Positions 1-8,221 are shown, numbered from the stretch's first letter. The stretch: DNA of 64,000 bases from Luteolibacter rhizosphaerae (GCF_025950095.1 NZ_JAPDDR010000015.1:1-64000), one strand, 5' to 3'. The notes: generated by a model from the sequence alone, not told the origin. A program made the numbers and translations.

Positions 1-89
1 TCGAAACCTTTTACAACCCGGTGCGCCTCCACAGCTCGCTGGGCTATCAATCGCCCGTGGAATACGAACAATCCCTCAACCACAGCTAA
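1..89 (+). CDS. IS3-family transposase, C-terminal fragment (cut by window edge)
   Basis: The frame open at the left edge ends with a TAA at 87-89 and encodes FYNPVRLHSSLGYQSPVEYE near its end. The pattern YNxxRxHSSLGYxSPxxYE is the C-terminal signature of IS3-family OrfB (rve/DDE integrase) transposases, which catalyse insertion of the element. Only about 28 residues lie in the window, so it is not possible to tell whether the element is intact. It is not operonic with the minus-strand gene that follows. Confidence 0.85.
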   Translation, partial: ETFYNPVRLHSSLGYQSPVEYEQSLNHS

Positions 90-127
90 CCCCCGAAACC
101 GTGTCCGCGCTTTCAAAGTAAGATCAA
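90..127 (+). mobile_element. Probable right end of the IS3-type element
   Basis: The DNA just after the transposase stop reads CCCCCGAAACCGTGTCCGC and runs to AAGATCA near 127. Short GC-rich ends containing a GTGTCCGC-like block directly behind the OrfB stop are usual for IS3-family elements. The exact end is inferred, because the left inverted repeat and target duplication lie outside the window. Positions 128-243 hold no gene I can support. Confidence 0.45.
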
Positions 128-243
128 GGAGCACGAGGAGGCCACTAAGTTCTTTCGCTCTCCGCTCGGCAAATCCGGGAAGATTCACCCGGCTCTCATC
201 GGCTACTCTAACCTCATTCAGAAATCCTCAACGGCATGGATCC

Positions 244-1284
244 TCAGCTCGGCAGCAGCAGCTTCTCGGATGCTCGGAACAGATCCTGCCGATAGAGGCG
301 GGTGAGGGGAGCCGCCGTCGTGTCGGGCAGCAATCCCGCGCCGCGCATGCCCGAGAGGAACCACGATGCCTTGTCCGCGGTCGGGCAGTTCAGGTCCGCA
401 CCATAGAAAAGATGGAAATCGGAAGCATCCAGATTCCCGCGCCCGGAGTCGAAGACCGGGCCCAGGCTGTTCCGCAGCGTGGCGGGAGCGCAGCCGGTGT
501 AGTTCGGCTTCGCCAGGATAGAGATCAGCTCGTTCCGGAAGGAGGGGTCTTGGCAGACCCGGCAGGCGTGCAGCAGCGCGGCACCCAAGGCGATGCATTC
601 CTCGCGGCGCTCGTTGACGAACTCGCCCGTCACCAGCAGCACCTTTTCCGGATGGCCGGTCGCCAGCTCGGCGGAGGTTGCCGGGCACCAACCGGTGCCG
701 CTAAGAATGCTTTCGGAGTTCCAAGGCTCGCCCACGCAGTAGCCGTCAATGTGGCCGATCGCGAGATTTCGCGGCATCAACGGCGGCGGCAGGAAGACGA
801 TCTCCGCATCCCGCCCCGGGACGATGCCGTGGCGCCGCAGCCACCCGTGAAGAAGCAGGTGGTGGGAGGAAAAGCGGTGCGCCGCGGCTAGCGTGAAGGG
901 GCGGTTCTTCTTCCAGCGATGCGTGAGATGGGCGGCCAGTCCTTCGCCGCTGCGGATCGATTCCGGCGGCAGGTCGCGCGTCAGGGTGATCGCATTGCCG
1001 TGGGCGCTTAGCACCAGCGGAACCGCGATCTCGCGGCGAGTCTTGCTCAGGCCCAAGGCCAGATAGAAGGCTAAGCCCGCGATCGATTGGGCGGCGTCCA
1101 GTTCCCCGTAGGAAAGCATGTCGCGCACGGTCGCCCAGCCCGGCTGGCGGGAGAGCTTCACGTTCAGCCCGTAGCTTTTGAAGAGTCCCAGCTCGTGGGC
1201 CACCGCCACCGGCGCGCAATCATTCAACGGAACAAAACCGAGGCGGATCGGTGAGCGGGATTCAGTGGCGACGTGGCTTTCCAT
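244..1284 (-). CDS. NrtA/CmpA-family substrate-binding protein without signal peptide (NasS-like)
   Basis: The 346-residue product matches the NrtA/CmpA/SsuA-type periplasmic-binding fold: it opens with IRLGFVPLNDCAPVAVAHE, has GWATVRDML, and a late GEPWNSE segment typical of nitrate/bicarbonate-binding members. There is no Sec or lipoprotein signal, so it is probably cytosolic, as in NasS-type nitrate sensors rather than transporter subunits. The reading frame extends to a TTG at 1293, but ATG at 1284 is the better start. It is divergent from a LysR gene, and a perfect 9-bp inverted repeat lies between them, so the LysR protein is its likely regulator. The ligand (nitrate, nitrite or another small molecule) is not shown by the sequence. 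No NasT antiterminator or ABC transporter is present in the window. Confidence 0.75.
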   Translation of the reverse strand: MESHVATESRSPIRLGFVPLNDCAPVAVAHELGLFKSYGLNVKLSRQPGWATVRDMLSYGELDAAQSIAGLAFYLALGLSKTRREIAVPLVLSAHGNAITLTRDLPPESIRSGEGLAAHLTHRWKKNRPFTLAAAHRFSSHHLLLHGWLRRHGIVPGRDAEIVFLPPPLMPRNLAIGHIDGYCVGEPWNSESILSGTGWCPATSAELATGHPEKVLLVTGEFVNERREECIALGAALLHACRVCQDPSFRNELISILAKPNYTGCAPATLRNSLGPVFDSGRGNLDASDFHLFYGADLNCPTADKASWFLSGMRGAGLLPDTTAAPLTRLYRQDLFRASEKLLLPS

Positions 1285-1287
1285 GCG

Positions 1288-1332
1288 TGCCAATGCGTAA
1301 GCGGAAAGGGTGCCAACACCGCAGCATTGGCA
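1288..1332. promoter_or_regulatory. Inverted repeat in divergent NasS-like/LysR promoter, candidate operator
   Basis: TGCCAATGC at 1288-1296 is repeated as its exact reverse complement, GCATTGGCA, at 1324-1332. The centres are 36 bp apart. The pair sits between the two divergent start codons (1284 and 1377), where LysR-type regulators usually bind. Binding is inferred from position only. Confidence 0.45.
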
Positions 1333-1376
1333 TGTCCCCTGCTGACCGAACCCCGGAATTCCGATGAGATTTGTTC

Positions 1377-2297
1377 ATGACTGACCTGCTGCCCGATCTC
1401 CGCCAATTGCGCGCTTTCGTGGCCGTCGCCGACGAAGGCAGCTTCACGCTTGCTGCCAAAAAACTGTTCCTGACCCAGTCGGCCATCAGTCACTCGATGA
1501 AGGCGCTGGAAGATAGCTTGGGCTGCCGGCTTCTCGACCGCCTCGGCAAAAAGACGGTGCTTACCGAGGAGGGCGAGGTCTTTCTCCGCCGCTGCCGCCG
1601 CGTGCTCGGCGAGCTGGAAGATGCCGGCCGCGAGCTCGATGGTCTCAAGCGCTGGGGACAGGGCCGCATCCGCATTGGGGCGCCGCACTCCCTTTGCCAG
1701 TTTCTTTTGCCCACGGTCCTCCGCGAGTTCCGCGATTGCTTTCCCCGCTGCGAACCCACCATCGAGGCGGATGATACCACCCGCCTGCTTGAGCGGATCG
1801 AGGAGCACGAGCTCGATCTCGTACTCGGCCTGCTCCCGCGCGGTGGTGCCCCGGAGGGCTACCGGCCGATCTTCCGGGACCGCATGACCTTCGCTGTCTC
1901 GCCGATGCACCCTTGGGCGGAGGCTGGACGCATCGACCTCGATGAGATGTCGCGCGTTCAGTTCATCATCTACGCCCGCGCCACCGAGACGCATCGCCTC
2001 ATCGAAGAGCATTTCGACAAGCTCGGCGTTCGCACCCGCCAGCCCCTCGTGCTTGGCGATATGGAGGCCATCAAGGGCATGGCCAAGATCGGCCTCGGCG
2101 TCGGCATCGTCGCTCCTTGGGTGGCCAAGCGCGAGTTCGACGATGGCTCGCTGGTTCCGATCCAGATTGAGGGTTCGGCCATCGAGCGCGAGTGGGGACT
2201 CTTCTACAATACCGACCGCAAGCTCAGCCTGATCGAGGAGACCTTCGCAGGCATCGCCGAGATGGTCGGCCGTGAGTTGGGCGGTTCGGACCACTAA
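1377..2297 (+). CDS. LysR-family transcriptional regulator
   Basis: The 306-residue protein has the standard LysR layout: an N-terminal winged helix (about residues 8-66, including FVAVADEGSFTLAAKKLFLT and QSAISHSMKALEDSLG) and a two-lobed substrate-binding domain (about 92-295). The ATG at 1377 is preferred over an in-frame TTG at 1371, because the helix-turn-helix then begins at its usual distance from the N terminus. It is divergent from the NasS-like gene and probably controls it and itself through the inverted repeat at 1288-1332. LysR proteins of this kind respond to a small-molecule co-inducer; the effector cannot be read from the sequence. A clear intrinsic terminator follows at 2329-2359. 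Confidence 0.93.
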   Translation: MTDLLPDLRQLRAFVAVADEGSFTLAAKKLFLTQSAISHSMKALEDSLGCRLLDRLGKKTVLTEEGEVFLRRCRRVLGELEDAGRELDGLKRWGQGRIRIGAPHSLCQFLLPTVLREFRDCFPRCEPTIEADDTTRLLERIEEHELDLVLGLLPRGGAPEGYRPIFRDRMTFAVSPMHPWAEAGRIDLDEMSRVQFIIYARATETHRLIEEHFDKLGVRTRQPLVLGDMEAIKGMAKIGLGVGIVAPWVAKREFDDGSLVPIQIEGSAIEREWGLFYNTDRKLSLIEETFAGIAEMVGRELGGSDH

Positions 2298-2328
2298 CTC
2301 TGAAAGGCCTCACACCCTTTAAACGAAG

Positions 2329-2359
2329 AGCGCCGGGTGAATACCCGGCGCTTCTGTTT
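2329..2359 (+). terminator. Intrinsic terminator after the LysR gene
   Basis: GCGCCGGGT (2330-2338) pairs perfectly with ACCCGGCGC (2343-2351) across a 4-nt loop, followed by a T-rich tail TTCTGTTT. It lies 32 bases after the lysR stop. Confidence 0.85.
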
Positions 2360-2478
2360 ATGAGGTGAGAATCCTCCTCGGAAAGATCAGACGGAAGGGA
2401 TGACGGGCTGAATCCGAATCACGCGGATTTCAATCCTATCGATCCCGTCCATCCCGGTCCCTTTCCCGATAGGCTTCC

Positions 2479-3702
2479 TTAGAACGTATAGTTCAGCTCC
2501 ACACTGGCGCGCGTGGTGGAAAGATAGAGCGAATCCTCCGAGTCGAAGTAGCCCAGCTTCGCGATCGCGGTGAAGTGATCGTCAAACTTCTTCGTCAGCA
2601 CGGAGTCGAAGCCAAAGCCCAGGTCGTTGCTGATCGCGTTGTCGCCGAAGATGTGGACCGCGTTCATCCACTTGATGCCGTAGAAGAGCGGCAGGGTGTA
2701 GCTGGCGTAGGTGTCCGTCAGGCCGCCATGCGTACCGGCGAGGCGGCGCGCATCGGTGGCATCCGCGAATCCATTGACTGCGTGCAAGGTGGCGAGCGGT
2801 GTCTGCACACCGGCGTCCAGATGCTCCACGCCGACCGTCAGCGAGTGCGTGCCGATCGCTTTGGTCGCGAAGAAGTGGGCGTAGAGGCCCTCCTCGTTGT
2901 TCAGCGGGCCGGCATCCTCTTGGAAGGCGAGTTCGCCGTGCAGGGCCACGCCGGCCAAGGTCCCCTTGGCGCTCAGGCCGAAGGTGTTGTTGTCCCAGCC
3001 CGTGCTGCCCGCGTCGTCGAATTTCATCAGGTAGGCATAGCCGCCCAAGGTCACCCCCTTGATTCCGGTATAGGAGGCGTTGAAGAGGTGGATCTCGCCG
3101 GGAGCGTTCTCGAAGATCCCGGTGGCGTCCGTGCCGAAGACCCGGTTGACTTGGTTGATGTAGGCGTAGTTCGCCGTCAGGCCCGGCAGGGAGGTGTTGG
3201 TGATCGAGATCCCGTCGTAGGTCTGCTCGTTCTGGCGCCAACCCACGTTGCCGATAATGTAGGCGTTATCGTAGATGATCCGCTGGCGTCCCACTTTGAC
3301 AGTGGTGTCGAAGCCGCTGTACTGCAGGTAGAGCTGGTTTAGCTCGTTGTTCTCGGGATCGGGGATGGTGGTGTTGTTCGGATCGAAGGGATCCACGCCG
3401 GGGGCACCGCCATGGTAGTCGTCGATCGCGGCCTGCGTGAACTCGCCTTCAATGAATGCGGAGAAACCATGCCAGTCCTTCGTCTTCAGCCCGAGCCGCT
3501 CGCGTACTGTCAGGGCGTGGGAGGGATCGAAGCGGTCCACATCCGCGAATTCATAGCGCATGCGGATATCGATCACCGGTTTGATCCACGGGGCTTCCTT
3601 GGCCGCGGCGATCTCGGGAGAGGGCTCGGCGGTTCCGGCACGGCTGACGACGGTGCTCGCGGCCAAGGCGAGCAGGGAGGCGAGGGCGGTTTGGTGTTTC
3701 AT
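2479..3702 (-). CDS. Outer-membrane beta-barrel porin, alginate-export-like
   Basis: The 407-residue protein begins with a Sec signal (MKHQTALASLLALAAS) and consists of alternating amphipathic strands. It ends in YTF with a terminal aromatic residue, the usual BAM recognition end. Segments such as VKVGRQRIIYDNAYIIGNVGW resemble the alginate-export/porin families (PF13372-like), which form passive channels for small anions or sugars. The ATG at 3702 is chosen because upstream codons would bury the signal peptide. Proximity to the NasS-like/LysR pair suggests uptake of a related solute, but this is only inference. A 9-bp palindrome lies about 110 bp upstream. Confidence 0.75.
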   Translation of the reverse strand: MKHQTALASLLALAASTVVSRAGTAEPSPEIAAAKEAPWIKPVIDIRMRYEFADVDRFDPSHALTVRERLGLKTKDWHGFSAFIEGEFTQAAIDDYHGGAPGVDPFDPNNTTIPDPENNELNQLYLQYSGFDTTVKVGRQRIIYDNAYIIGNVGWRQNEQTYDGISITNTSLPGLTANYAYINQVNRVFGTDATGIFENAPGEIHLFNASYTGIKGVTLGGYAYLMKFDDAGSTGWDNNTFGLSAKGTLAGVALHGELAFQEDAGPLNNEEGLYAHFFATKAIGTHSLTVGVEHLDAGVQTPLATLHAVNGFADATDARRLAGTHGGLTDTYASYTLPLFYGIKWMNAVHIFGDNAISNDLGFGFDSVLTKKFDDHFTAIAKLGYFDSEDSLYLSTTRASVELNYTF

Positions 3703-3811
3703 TGTCTGAGGTGGCTCCGTGGAAAGCCGCTCGCTTGCCAAGCGGCGGCTTGCCCATTGTTAGAGCCGTGCGAATTACGCACATCAGCGATGAAACACAC
3801 TCATCCCGGCG

Positions 3812-3834
3812 GACAATGAAGCTCATTCATTGTC
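3812..3834. promoter_or_regulatory. Perfect 9-bp inverted repeat upstream of the porin
   Basis: GACAATGAA (3812-3820) and TTCATTGTC (3826-3834) are exact reverse complements with a 5-nt spacer, lying between the S10 peptidase stop and the porin start. There is no T-tract, so it is more likely a protein-binding site than a terminator. Confidence 0.4.
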
Positions 3835-3864
3835 ATGGCCTTCTGGCATGAGCAGGCTGCACTT

Positions 3865-5370
3865 TCAGCCCTCTCCCGCGGAGATGAATTCCACCAGATC
3901 CTTCCGCCCTTTGGCGAGATCCGGCGGGTTCAGGTAGAACATGTGACCGGCTTCGTACTGGGTGAAAACGATGTTCTTCCGAGCGCTCTCCGGCAGCTCC
4001 ATCATGTGTGACAGGGAGTAGGCGATGCCGTCAGGCGGGGTGGCCAGATCCGCATGACCGCCCATCACCAGGATGCGGAGGTGCGGGTTGTCGCGCATCG
4101 CCGTGGCCAGACGGCTGGCCATGTTCACGTAGCCGTTGCCCGATCCCATCTTCCACGGCTGCACCTTCCCGGTCAGGATCTCGTAGGGAGAGTCCTCTTT
4201 CCAGCCGAGTTCGCCGCTCAGGTAGGACAGCATCGCGGTGGAATAGGCACCCAAGGCCAGAGAGAAAGACGGATCATACTCGGGATAGGGAGACGAAAGG
4301 TCGGTGGAAGGCCAGGCCACGCGCGCGTCGAAGCGGCCCAGGACTTTGCCTTCTTTCTTCAGCAGTTCGCCCCGGAAGCGGGTCGGGTCGATCCGCAGCC
4401 CGCATTCCAGGATCAGGGACGCGGGCAGCGAGGTGAGCGCGGAGAGCTTCTCGGCCACCGCCTGCTTCTTCGCCGGGTCCAGTTTGTTGCCCGCGTAGAG
4501 AGCTTGGGAATATTCACCGGAAGCAAACTCTTGTGCCTCTTTCACCAGTGCATCGCGGTCGCCTTTCAGTTTGCCGTGGAAGTGTGCCACGGAGGCGTAG
4601 ACCGGCAGGAAGACTTGGTAGGCCAAATCATTCCCGGATGACGGGCTCAGCGTCCGGAAGTCGAGCAGGGAGGACAGCAGCACCACGCCGTTCAGCGACA
4701 TGCCGTAGCGGGATTGAAGCTGTGAGGCCAAGCCCGAGACCCGGATGCCGCCGTAGGACTCGCCCAGCAGATATTTCGGCGAGTTCCAGCGCTGGTTTTC
4801 CGTGACCCAGCGGCGGATGAAATCGCTCAGGGATTCGACATCGCCTTCCACACCGTGGAATTCCTCCGGCTTCCCGTCCTTTTCCACGCGGCTGTAGCCG
4901 GTCGTCACCGGATCCACGAAGACGAGGTCGGCCACGTCCAGGATCGAGAATTCGTTCGCCACCAGCTTGGCCGGCGGCACGGGTGCGCTGGTTCCGTCCC
5001 CGGGCAGTTCCACCCGCTTCGGGCCCAGGGTGCCGAGGTGCAGCCAGACCGCGGAAGAGCCCGGACCACCGTTGAAGGCGAACAGCACCGGGCGCTTGGA
5101 GAGATCCCCGGCGTTTTTCTTCAGGTAGCTCACGTGGAAAACAGAGGCCCGCGGGGCCCCGTCATCCTTCTGCAGCGTCAGTTTCGCGGTGGTGACCTGA
5201 TAGTCGATCTTCTTGCCCCCGATGGTGACGGATCCCTCCTTGGTCACCGGCTCGACCTTCTTGTCCTCCTTATTCTCCTCCTTCGGCGGCTCGGGCTTGG
5301 CCTCCGGAGCTTTTTCCTGGGCGGTGCACAGGCCGGTAAAAAGGGCGAGCAGAAGGAGTGTCGGGCGCAT
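3865..5370 (-). CDS. Secreted S10-family serine carboxypeptidase-like peptidase
   Basis: The 501-residue protein has a signal peptide (MRPTLLLLALFTGLCTA), then a charged Pro/Glu/Lys-rich linker (about 20-45), then an alpha/beta-hydrolase peptidase domain. S10 landmarks are visible: NGGPGSS (100-106, oxyanion region), GESYGG with nucleophile Ser205, an acidic residue at Asp441 in GGHADLATPP, and His476 in YEAGHMFY. The triad is therefore complete. S10 enzymes remove C-terminal residues from peptides at acid pH; the signal peptide puts this one in the periplasm or outside. An in-frame extension to 5568 was discarded because it precedes the signal peptide. It reads in the same direction as the porin but a 162-bp gap separates them. 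Confidence 0.88.
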   Translation of the reverse strand: MRPTLLLLALFTGLCTAQEKAPEAKPEPPKEENKEDKKVEPVTKEGSVTIGGKKIDYQVTTAKLTLQKDDGAPRASVFHVSYLKKNAGDLSKRPVLFAFNGGPGSSAVWLHLGTLGPKRVELPGDGTSAPVPPAKLVANEFSILDVADLVFVDPVTTGYSRVEKDGKPEEFHGVEGDVESLSDFIRRWVTENQRWNSPKYLLGESYGGIRVSGLASQLQSRYGMSLNGVVLLSSLLDFRTLSPSSGNDLAYQVFLPVYASVAHFHGKLKGDRDALVKEAQEFASGEYSQALYAGNKLDPAKKQAVAEKLSALTSLPASLILECGLRIDPTRFRGELLKKEGKVLGRFDARVAWPSTDLSSPYPEYDPSFSLALGAYSTAMLSYLSGELGWKEDSPYEILTGKVQPWKMGSGNGYVNMASRLATAMRDNPHLRILVMGGHADLATPPDGIAYSLSHMMELPESARKNIVFTQYEAGHMFYLNPPDLAKGRKDLVEFISAGEG

Positions 5371-5566
5371 GGTATCGCGGAGATTAGAAACTGGGCGGGG
5401 CTTGTCCACGCCAAGAGCGAACCCGTCCCGCCGCTTCGCCTGTAGAAAGTGGCGGTACTCGCCACCCGCTGCCGTCCGGAGGGTCTTTGACAGTTCTCGA
5501 CGATATCCATGCGATTTCGGGTCAACTCTCTGCGCTTCTGGGACAGCGAACCTCTGAAATGCGCAC

Positions 5567-5604
5567 AAAAAAACGCCGGTCCCCGAGTGCGGAAACCGGC
5601 GTTT
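5567..5604 (-). terminator. Strong intrinsic terminator closing the his/xylR-like run
   Basis: On the minus strand the arm at 5604-5595 pairs with the arm at 5580-5571 (core AACGCCGGT/ACCGGCGTT) and is followed by a run of seven T. It faces transcripts coming from the hisB-hisH-regulator genes and the small ORF. Confidence 0.85.
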
Positions 5605-5622
5605 TGGGAAAGCTTGGCGAGC

Positions 5623-5694
5623 TTAGCGGCGGGCGCCGTTTTGCTGCGTGGAACCAGTGTTCACCGGGAAAGAAATGGCAGAAGGAACGGACAT
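5623..5694 (-). CDS. Possible 23-residue peptide just before the terminator
   Basis: An ATG at 5694 opens a 23-codon frame (MSVPSAISFPVNTGS then TQQNGARR) whose TAA lies 18 bases before the terminator hairpin. It lies about 140 bp downstream of the AraC-type regulator. No strong Shine-Dalgarno sequence is visible and no family is recognised. The placement suggests either a translated micro-ORF or the body of a small 3' RNA. This is a weak call based on position alone. Confidence 0.25.
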   Translation of the reverse strand: MSVPSAISFPVNTGSTQQNGARR

Positions 5695-5837
5695 GGCTTG
5701 ATTTGGTTCGAGGTCTTTTTGATGTGTGTTCCGGGAGGAATGCTCCCAACGGGTGACATCAAAGTAACCCGGAGACCCTTGCCATGCATTATGAAGACGG
5801 GAAGCCGCCTTGCGATTTTGCGAAGGCCGGAATCGCC

Positions 5838-6986
5838 TCAGATTCCCGTGGATTTACGGTATTCGCCGGGCGTCATCCCCGTCTGTCTGCGGAAAAGATG
5901 GCTCAATCTTTCCGCATGTTCGAACCCTAACAGGTCGGCGATATGGGCCAAGGTGTAGTCCGTCTGGGACAGGAATTTCTGGATCCCGTCCACCAGTGTC
6001 TGGCTCAACAATTGCCGCGGGGTCTTGCCCGTGGCCGATTTCACCCGCTGCTCTAACAGACGCCGCGAGACGTGGCAGTCCCGCGACAGCTCCTCGATGC
6101 TCAGCATCCCCGGCTTCTGCTGCCGCAGGAGCTCCAAAAACCTCCGTACCACCGGATCCTCGATCGCATCCAGCGCCGTCGATTGACGGATCACCAGTCC
6201 CTTCGGCGGCACCAGCCGCTCCAGCTTGAGCTGCTTCAGCGCCTTCCCCTCCATCAGTCCGGAAAGCCAGGTCGCGGCCAAGAAGCCCATCCTCACGATA
6301 TCGGGATCGATGCTCGAAAGAGGGATCCTCGAGGTGCTGGAAAACACCGGATCATTGTCCACGCCCAGTACCGCCAGATCTTCCGGCACCGCGATCTTCA
6401 ACTCGATCGCGGACTGCACCGCCCGGAATGCCACCTCGTCCCAGCAGCAGAAGAGTGCGCAGGGCTTCGGCAGGGAAGCGATGAAAGCTTCGTCACCGCG
6501 TTGCAGGGTTTCAAAGGTCCGCGCCTTGCGTTCCGGGGTGTGGTGGCAGAGCGGTTTGAAGCCACGGGTCGCCAGCGCCTCCGTGAAACCGATCTCCCGC
6601 TCGCGGGAAACGCTGTGGTCGCTGAAGCCGAGGAAAGCGAAATGACGGTGTCCTTTCTCGATGAAGTGCTCAGCGGCCATGCGCCCGACAGCGCGGTGAT
6701 CGCTGTCCACCAAGAGATGTTCTCCCGCGGGGTCGACATGGGTGCCCTCGAGATCCACTACGGCAATTCCATTTTCACGCAGGGCGCGCGAGTGGCGTTG
6801 ATCGGGGCTGGTGGTGATCACTCCGTCCCCTTTGAAATCAGCCAGCCAATCCGGCTCCGCCGCAGTCTTGCCGCGGTATTCGAAGTGGATCTGCCAATCG
6901 TGCAGGCGTCCGAAGCGTGCGATGCCCCGGATAAGGTTCCGCCCGTACTGGGTGGAGGTTTCAACAATGACCGCGACGTGCCGCAC
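5838..6986 (-). CDS. XylR-type AraC-family regulator with LacI-like sensor domain
   Basis: The 382-residue protein starts at a GTG (6986). Residues about 1-270 form a LacI/periplasmic-binding-like sensor (VIVETSTQYGRNLIRGIARF, then LAVLGVDNDPVFSSTSRIPL), and the last hundred residues form an AraC double helix-turn-helix ending HLFRRQTGMTPGEYRKS. This architecture and length match XylR-type regulators of pentose or other sugar catabolism, which bind sugar and activate transcription. It begins 12 bp after the hisH stop, so it is probably cotranscribed with hisB-hisH although the function is unrelated. A LacI-type palindrome spans its upstream edge (6990-7003). The ligand cannot be named. Confidence 0.88.
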   Translation of the reverse strand: MRHVAVIVETSTQYGRNLIRGIARFGRLHDWQIHFEYRGKTAAEPDWLADFKGDGVITTSPDQRHSRALRENGIAVVDLEGTHVDPAGEHLLVDSDHRAVGRMAAEHFIEKGHRHFAFLGFSDHSVSREREIGFTEALATRGFKPLCHHTPERKARTFETLQRGDEAFIASLPKPCALFCCWDEVAFRAVQSAIELKIAVPEDLAVLGVDNDPVFSSTSRIPLSSIDPDIVRMGFLAATWLSGLMEGKALKQLKLERLVPPKGLVIRQSTALDAIEDPVVRRFLELLRQQKPGMLSIEELSRDCHVSRRLLEQRVKSATGKTPRQLLSQTLVDGIQKFLSQTDYTLAHIADLLGFEHAERLSHLFRRQTGMTPGEYRKSTGI

Positions 6987-6989
6987 GCT

Positions 6990-7003
6990 TGGTAGCGCTT
7001 ACA
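6990..7003. promoter_or_regulatory. LacI/XylR-type half-palindrome at the regulator's start
   Basis: On the minus strand the site reads TGTAAGCGCTACCA, matching 12 of 14 positions of a perfect TGTAAGCGCTTACA palindrome, the general type bound by LacI-superfamily regulators. It overlaps the hisH stop codon and lies just upstream of the regulator's GTG, so autoregulation is possible. The match may be partly coincidental. Confidence 0.3.
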
Positions 7004-7619
7004 CCGCGGCGGGGACCGCGCCTAGGAAATTGCCGAGCAGGCGCAAGCCCGCTTGCTGGCTCTTCTCCGGGTGGAACTGGGTTCCCACCACCGCTCCCGA
7101 GCGGATCGCGCTGGCGAAGGTTTCACCATACTCGGTCCGCATCGCCACGATGGCAGGGTCTGCCGGCTCGGGGAAATAGGAGTGCACGAAGTAGAAGTAG
7201 GGGAATTCGCCGAGGCCTTCCCAGAGTTCGTCCTCCGGCTTCACTGGCAGGGCCGCGTTCCAGCCCATGTGCGGGATCTTCCGTCCGTCCTCGCGGAAAC
7301 GGCGGACGCTGCCCGGAAAGACCCCCAGGCCTTCGGTGCCGCCGGCTTCCTCGCTGCCTTCGAATAGGATTTGGTAGCCGAGGCAGATGCCGAAGTAGGG
7401 CTTGCCAGCCTTCGCCCAATCCCGCACCGGCTCGATCAAGTCGCGCTTGCTGAGTTCGGCCATGCAATCGCCGAAGGCGCCCACGCCCGGAAGAATAAGA
7501 TGGCTCACGCCCTCCAGATCGGAAGCCTTTGAAACCAGCCGCGGTTCGATACCCAGCGCGTGCACGGCATTGGCCACGCTGCGCAGGTTCCCGGCCCCGT
7601 AATCGATGATACCCGTCAT
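6999..7619 (-). CDS. hisH: Imidazole glycerol phosphate synthase, glutamine amidotransferase subunit
   Basis: The 206-residue product is HisH. It hydrolyses glutamine and channels ammonia to HisF, which forms imidazole glycerol phosphate and AICAR in histidine biosynthesis. The class I amidotransferase triad is visible: Cys79 in FGICLGYQ, and His and Glu in TQFHPEKS near residue 183. The N terminus GIIDYGAGNLRSV is characteristic. ATG at 7619 is the start; an in-frame extension to 7685 overlaps hisB and has no family similarity. It lies 11 bp after the hisB stop. HisF is not in the window, so the histidine genes are scattered in this genome. Confidence 0.96.
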   Translation of the reverse strand: MTGIIDYGAGNLRSVANAVHALGIEPRLVSKASDLEGVSHLILPGVGAFGDCMAELSKRDLIEPVRDWAKAGKPYFGICLGYQILFEGSEEAGGTEGLGVFPGSVRRFREDGRKIPHMGWNAALPVKPEDELWEGLGEFPYFYFVHSYFPEPADPAIVAMRTEYGETFASAIRSGAVVGTQFHPEKSQQAGLRLLGNFLGAVPAAV

Positions 7620-7630
7620 GATCGGATGTC

Positions 7631-8221
7631 TCAGAGCGCCTCTTTCGTGCTGGGAATGCCCTTCACGCGCGGATCCTTCTCGCAAGCCTCGCGGAGAGCA
7701 CGTGCAAGACCTTTGAAGATGGCTTCCGCGATGTGGTGACCGTCGCGACCGTAGAGTAGTTCGACATGGATGTTCGCCCGCAGGTTCGAGGCCAGCGCTC
7801 GGCAGAACTCCTCCACCAGCGTGAAGGGAAAGTTCGGGGCCGATGGCGTGCCTGGCGCCGCACGGAACTCGAGGTGCGGGCGATTGCTCAAATCAACCAC
7901 CACCCGCGCTAGAGTTTCGTCCATGGGGAGGTAGAAGCTTCCGTAGCGCTTGATCCCTTCCTTGGTCCCGAGCGCCTCGCGCATCGCATCCCCGATCACG
8001 ATCCCGGTGTCTTCCACCGTGTGGTGGAAGTCCACTTCCAGATCGCCCTTGGCATCGAGATTCAGATCGAACAGCCCGTGACGCGAGAAAAGCGTCAGCA
8101 TGTGATCGAAGAAGGCGATTCCGGTGGCGATCTTCGACTCGCCCGACCCGTCGAGGTCGATGGAGAGTTCGATTTGCGTTTCGGCGGTCTTGCGGCTGCG
8201 GCGGGCGGTGCGGTTGGACAT
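7631..8221 (-). CDS. hisB: Imidazoleglycerol-phosphate dehydratase
   Basis: The 196-residue monofunctional HisB removes water from imidazole glycerol phosphate to form imidazole acetol phosphate. The two metal-binding signatures FHHTVEDTGI and GRDGHHIAEAIFK are intact, as is the N-terminal GIAFFDHMLTLFSRHG block. There is no fused phosphatase domain, as is usual outside the enterobacteria. It is immediately upstream of hisH and follows a secreted protein gene by 20 bp on the same strand. Confidence 0.97.
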   Translation of the reverse strand: MSNRTARRSRKTAETQIELSIDLDGSGESKIATGIAFFDHMLTLFSRHGLFDLNLDAKGDLEVDFHHTVEDTGIVIGDAMREALGTKEGIKRYGSFYLPMDETLARVVVDLSNRPHLEFRAAPGTPSAPNFPFTLVEEFCRALASNLRANIHVELLYGRDGHHIAEAIFKGLARALREACEKDPRVKGIPSTKEAL

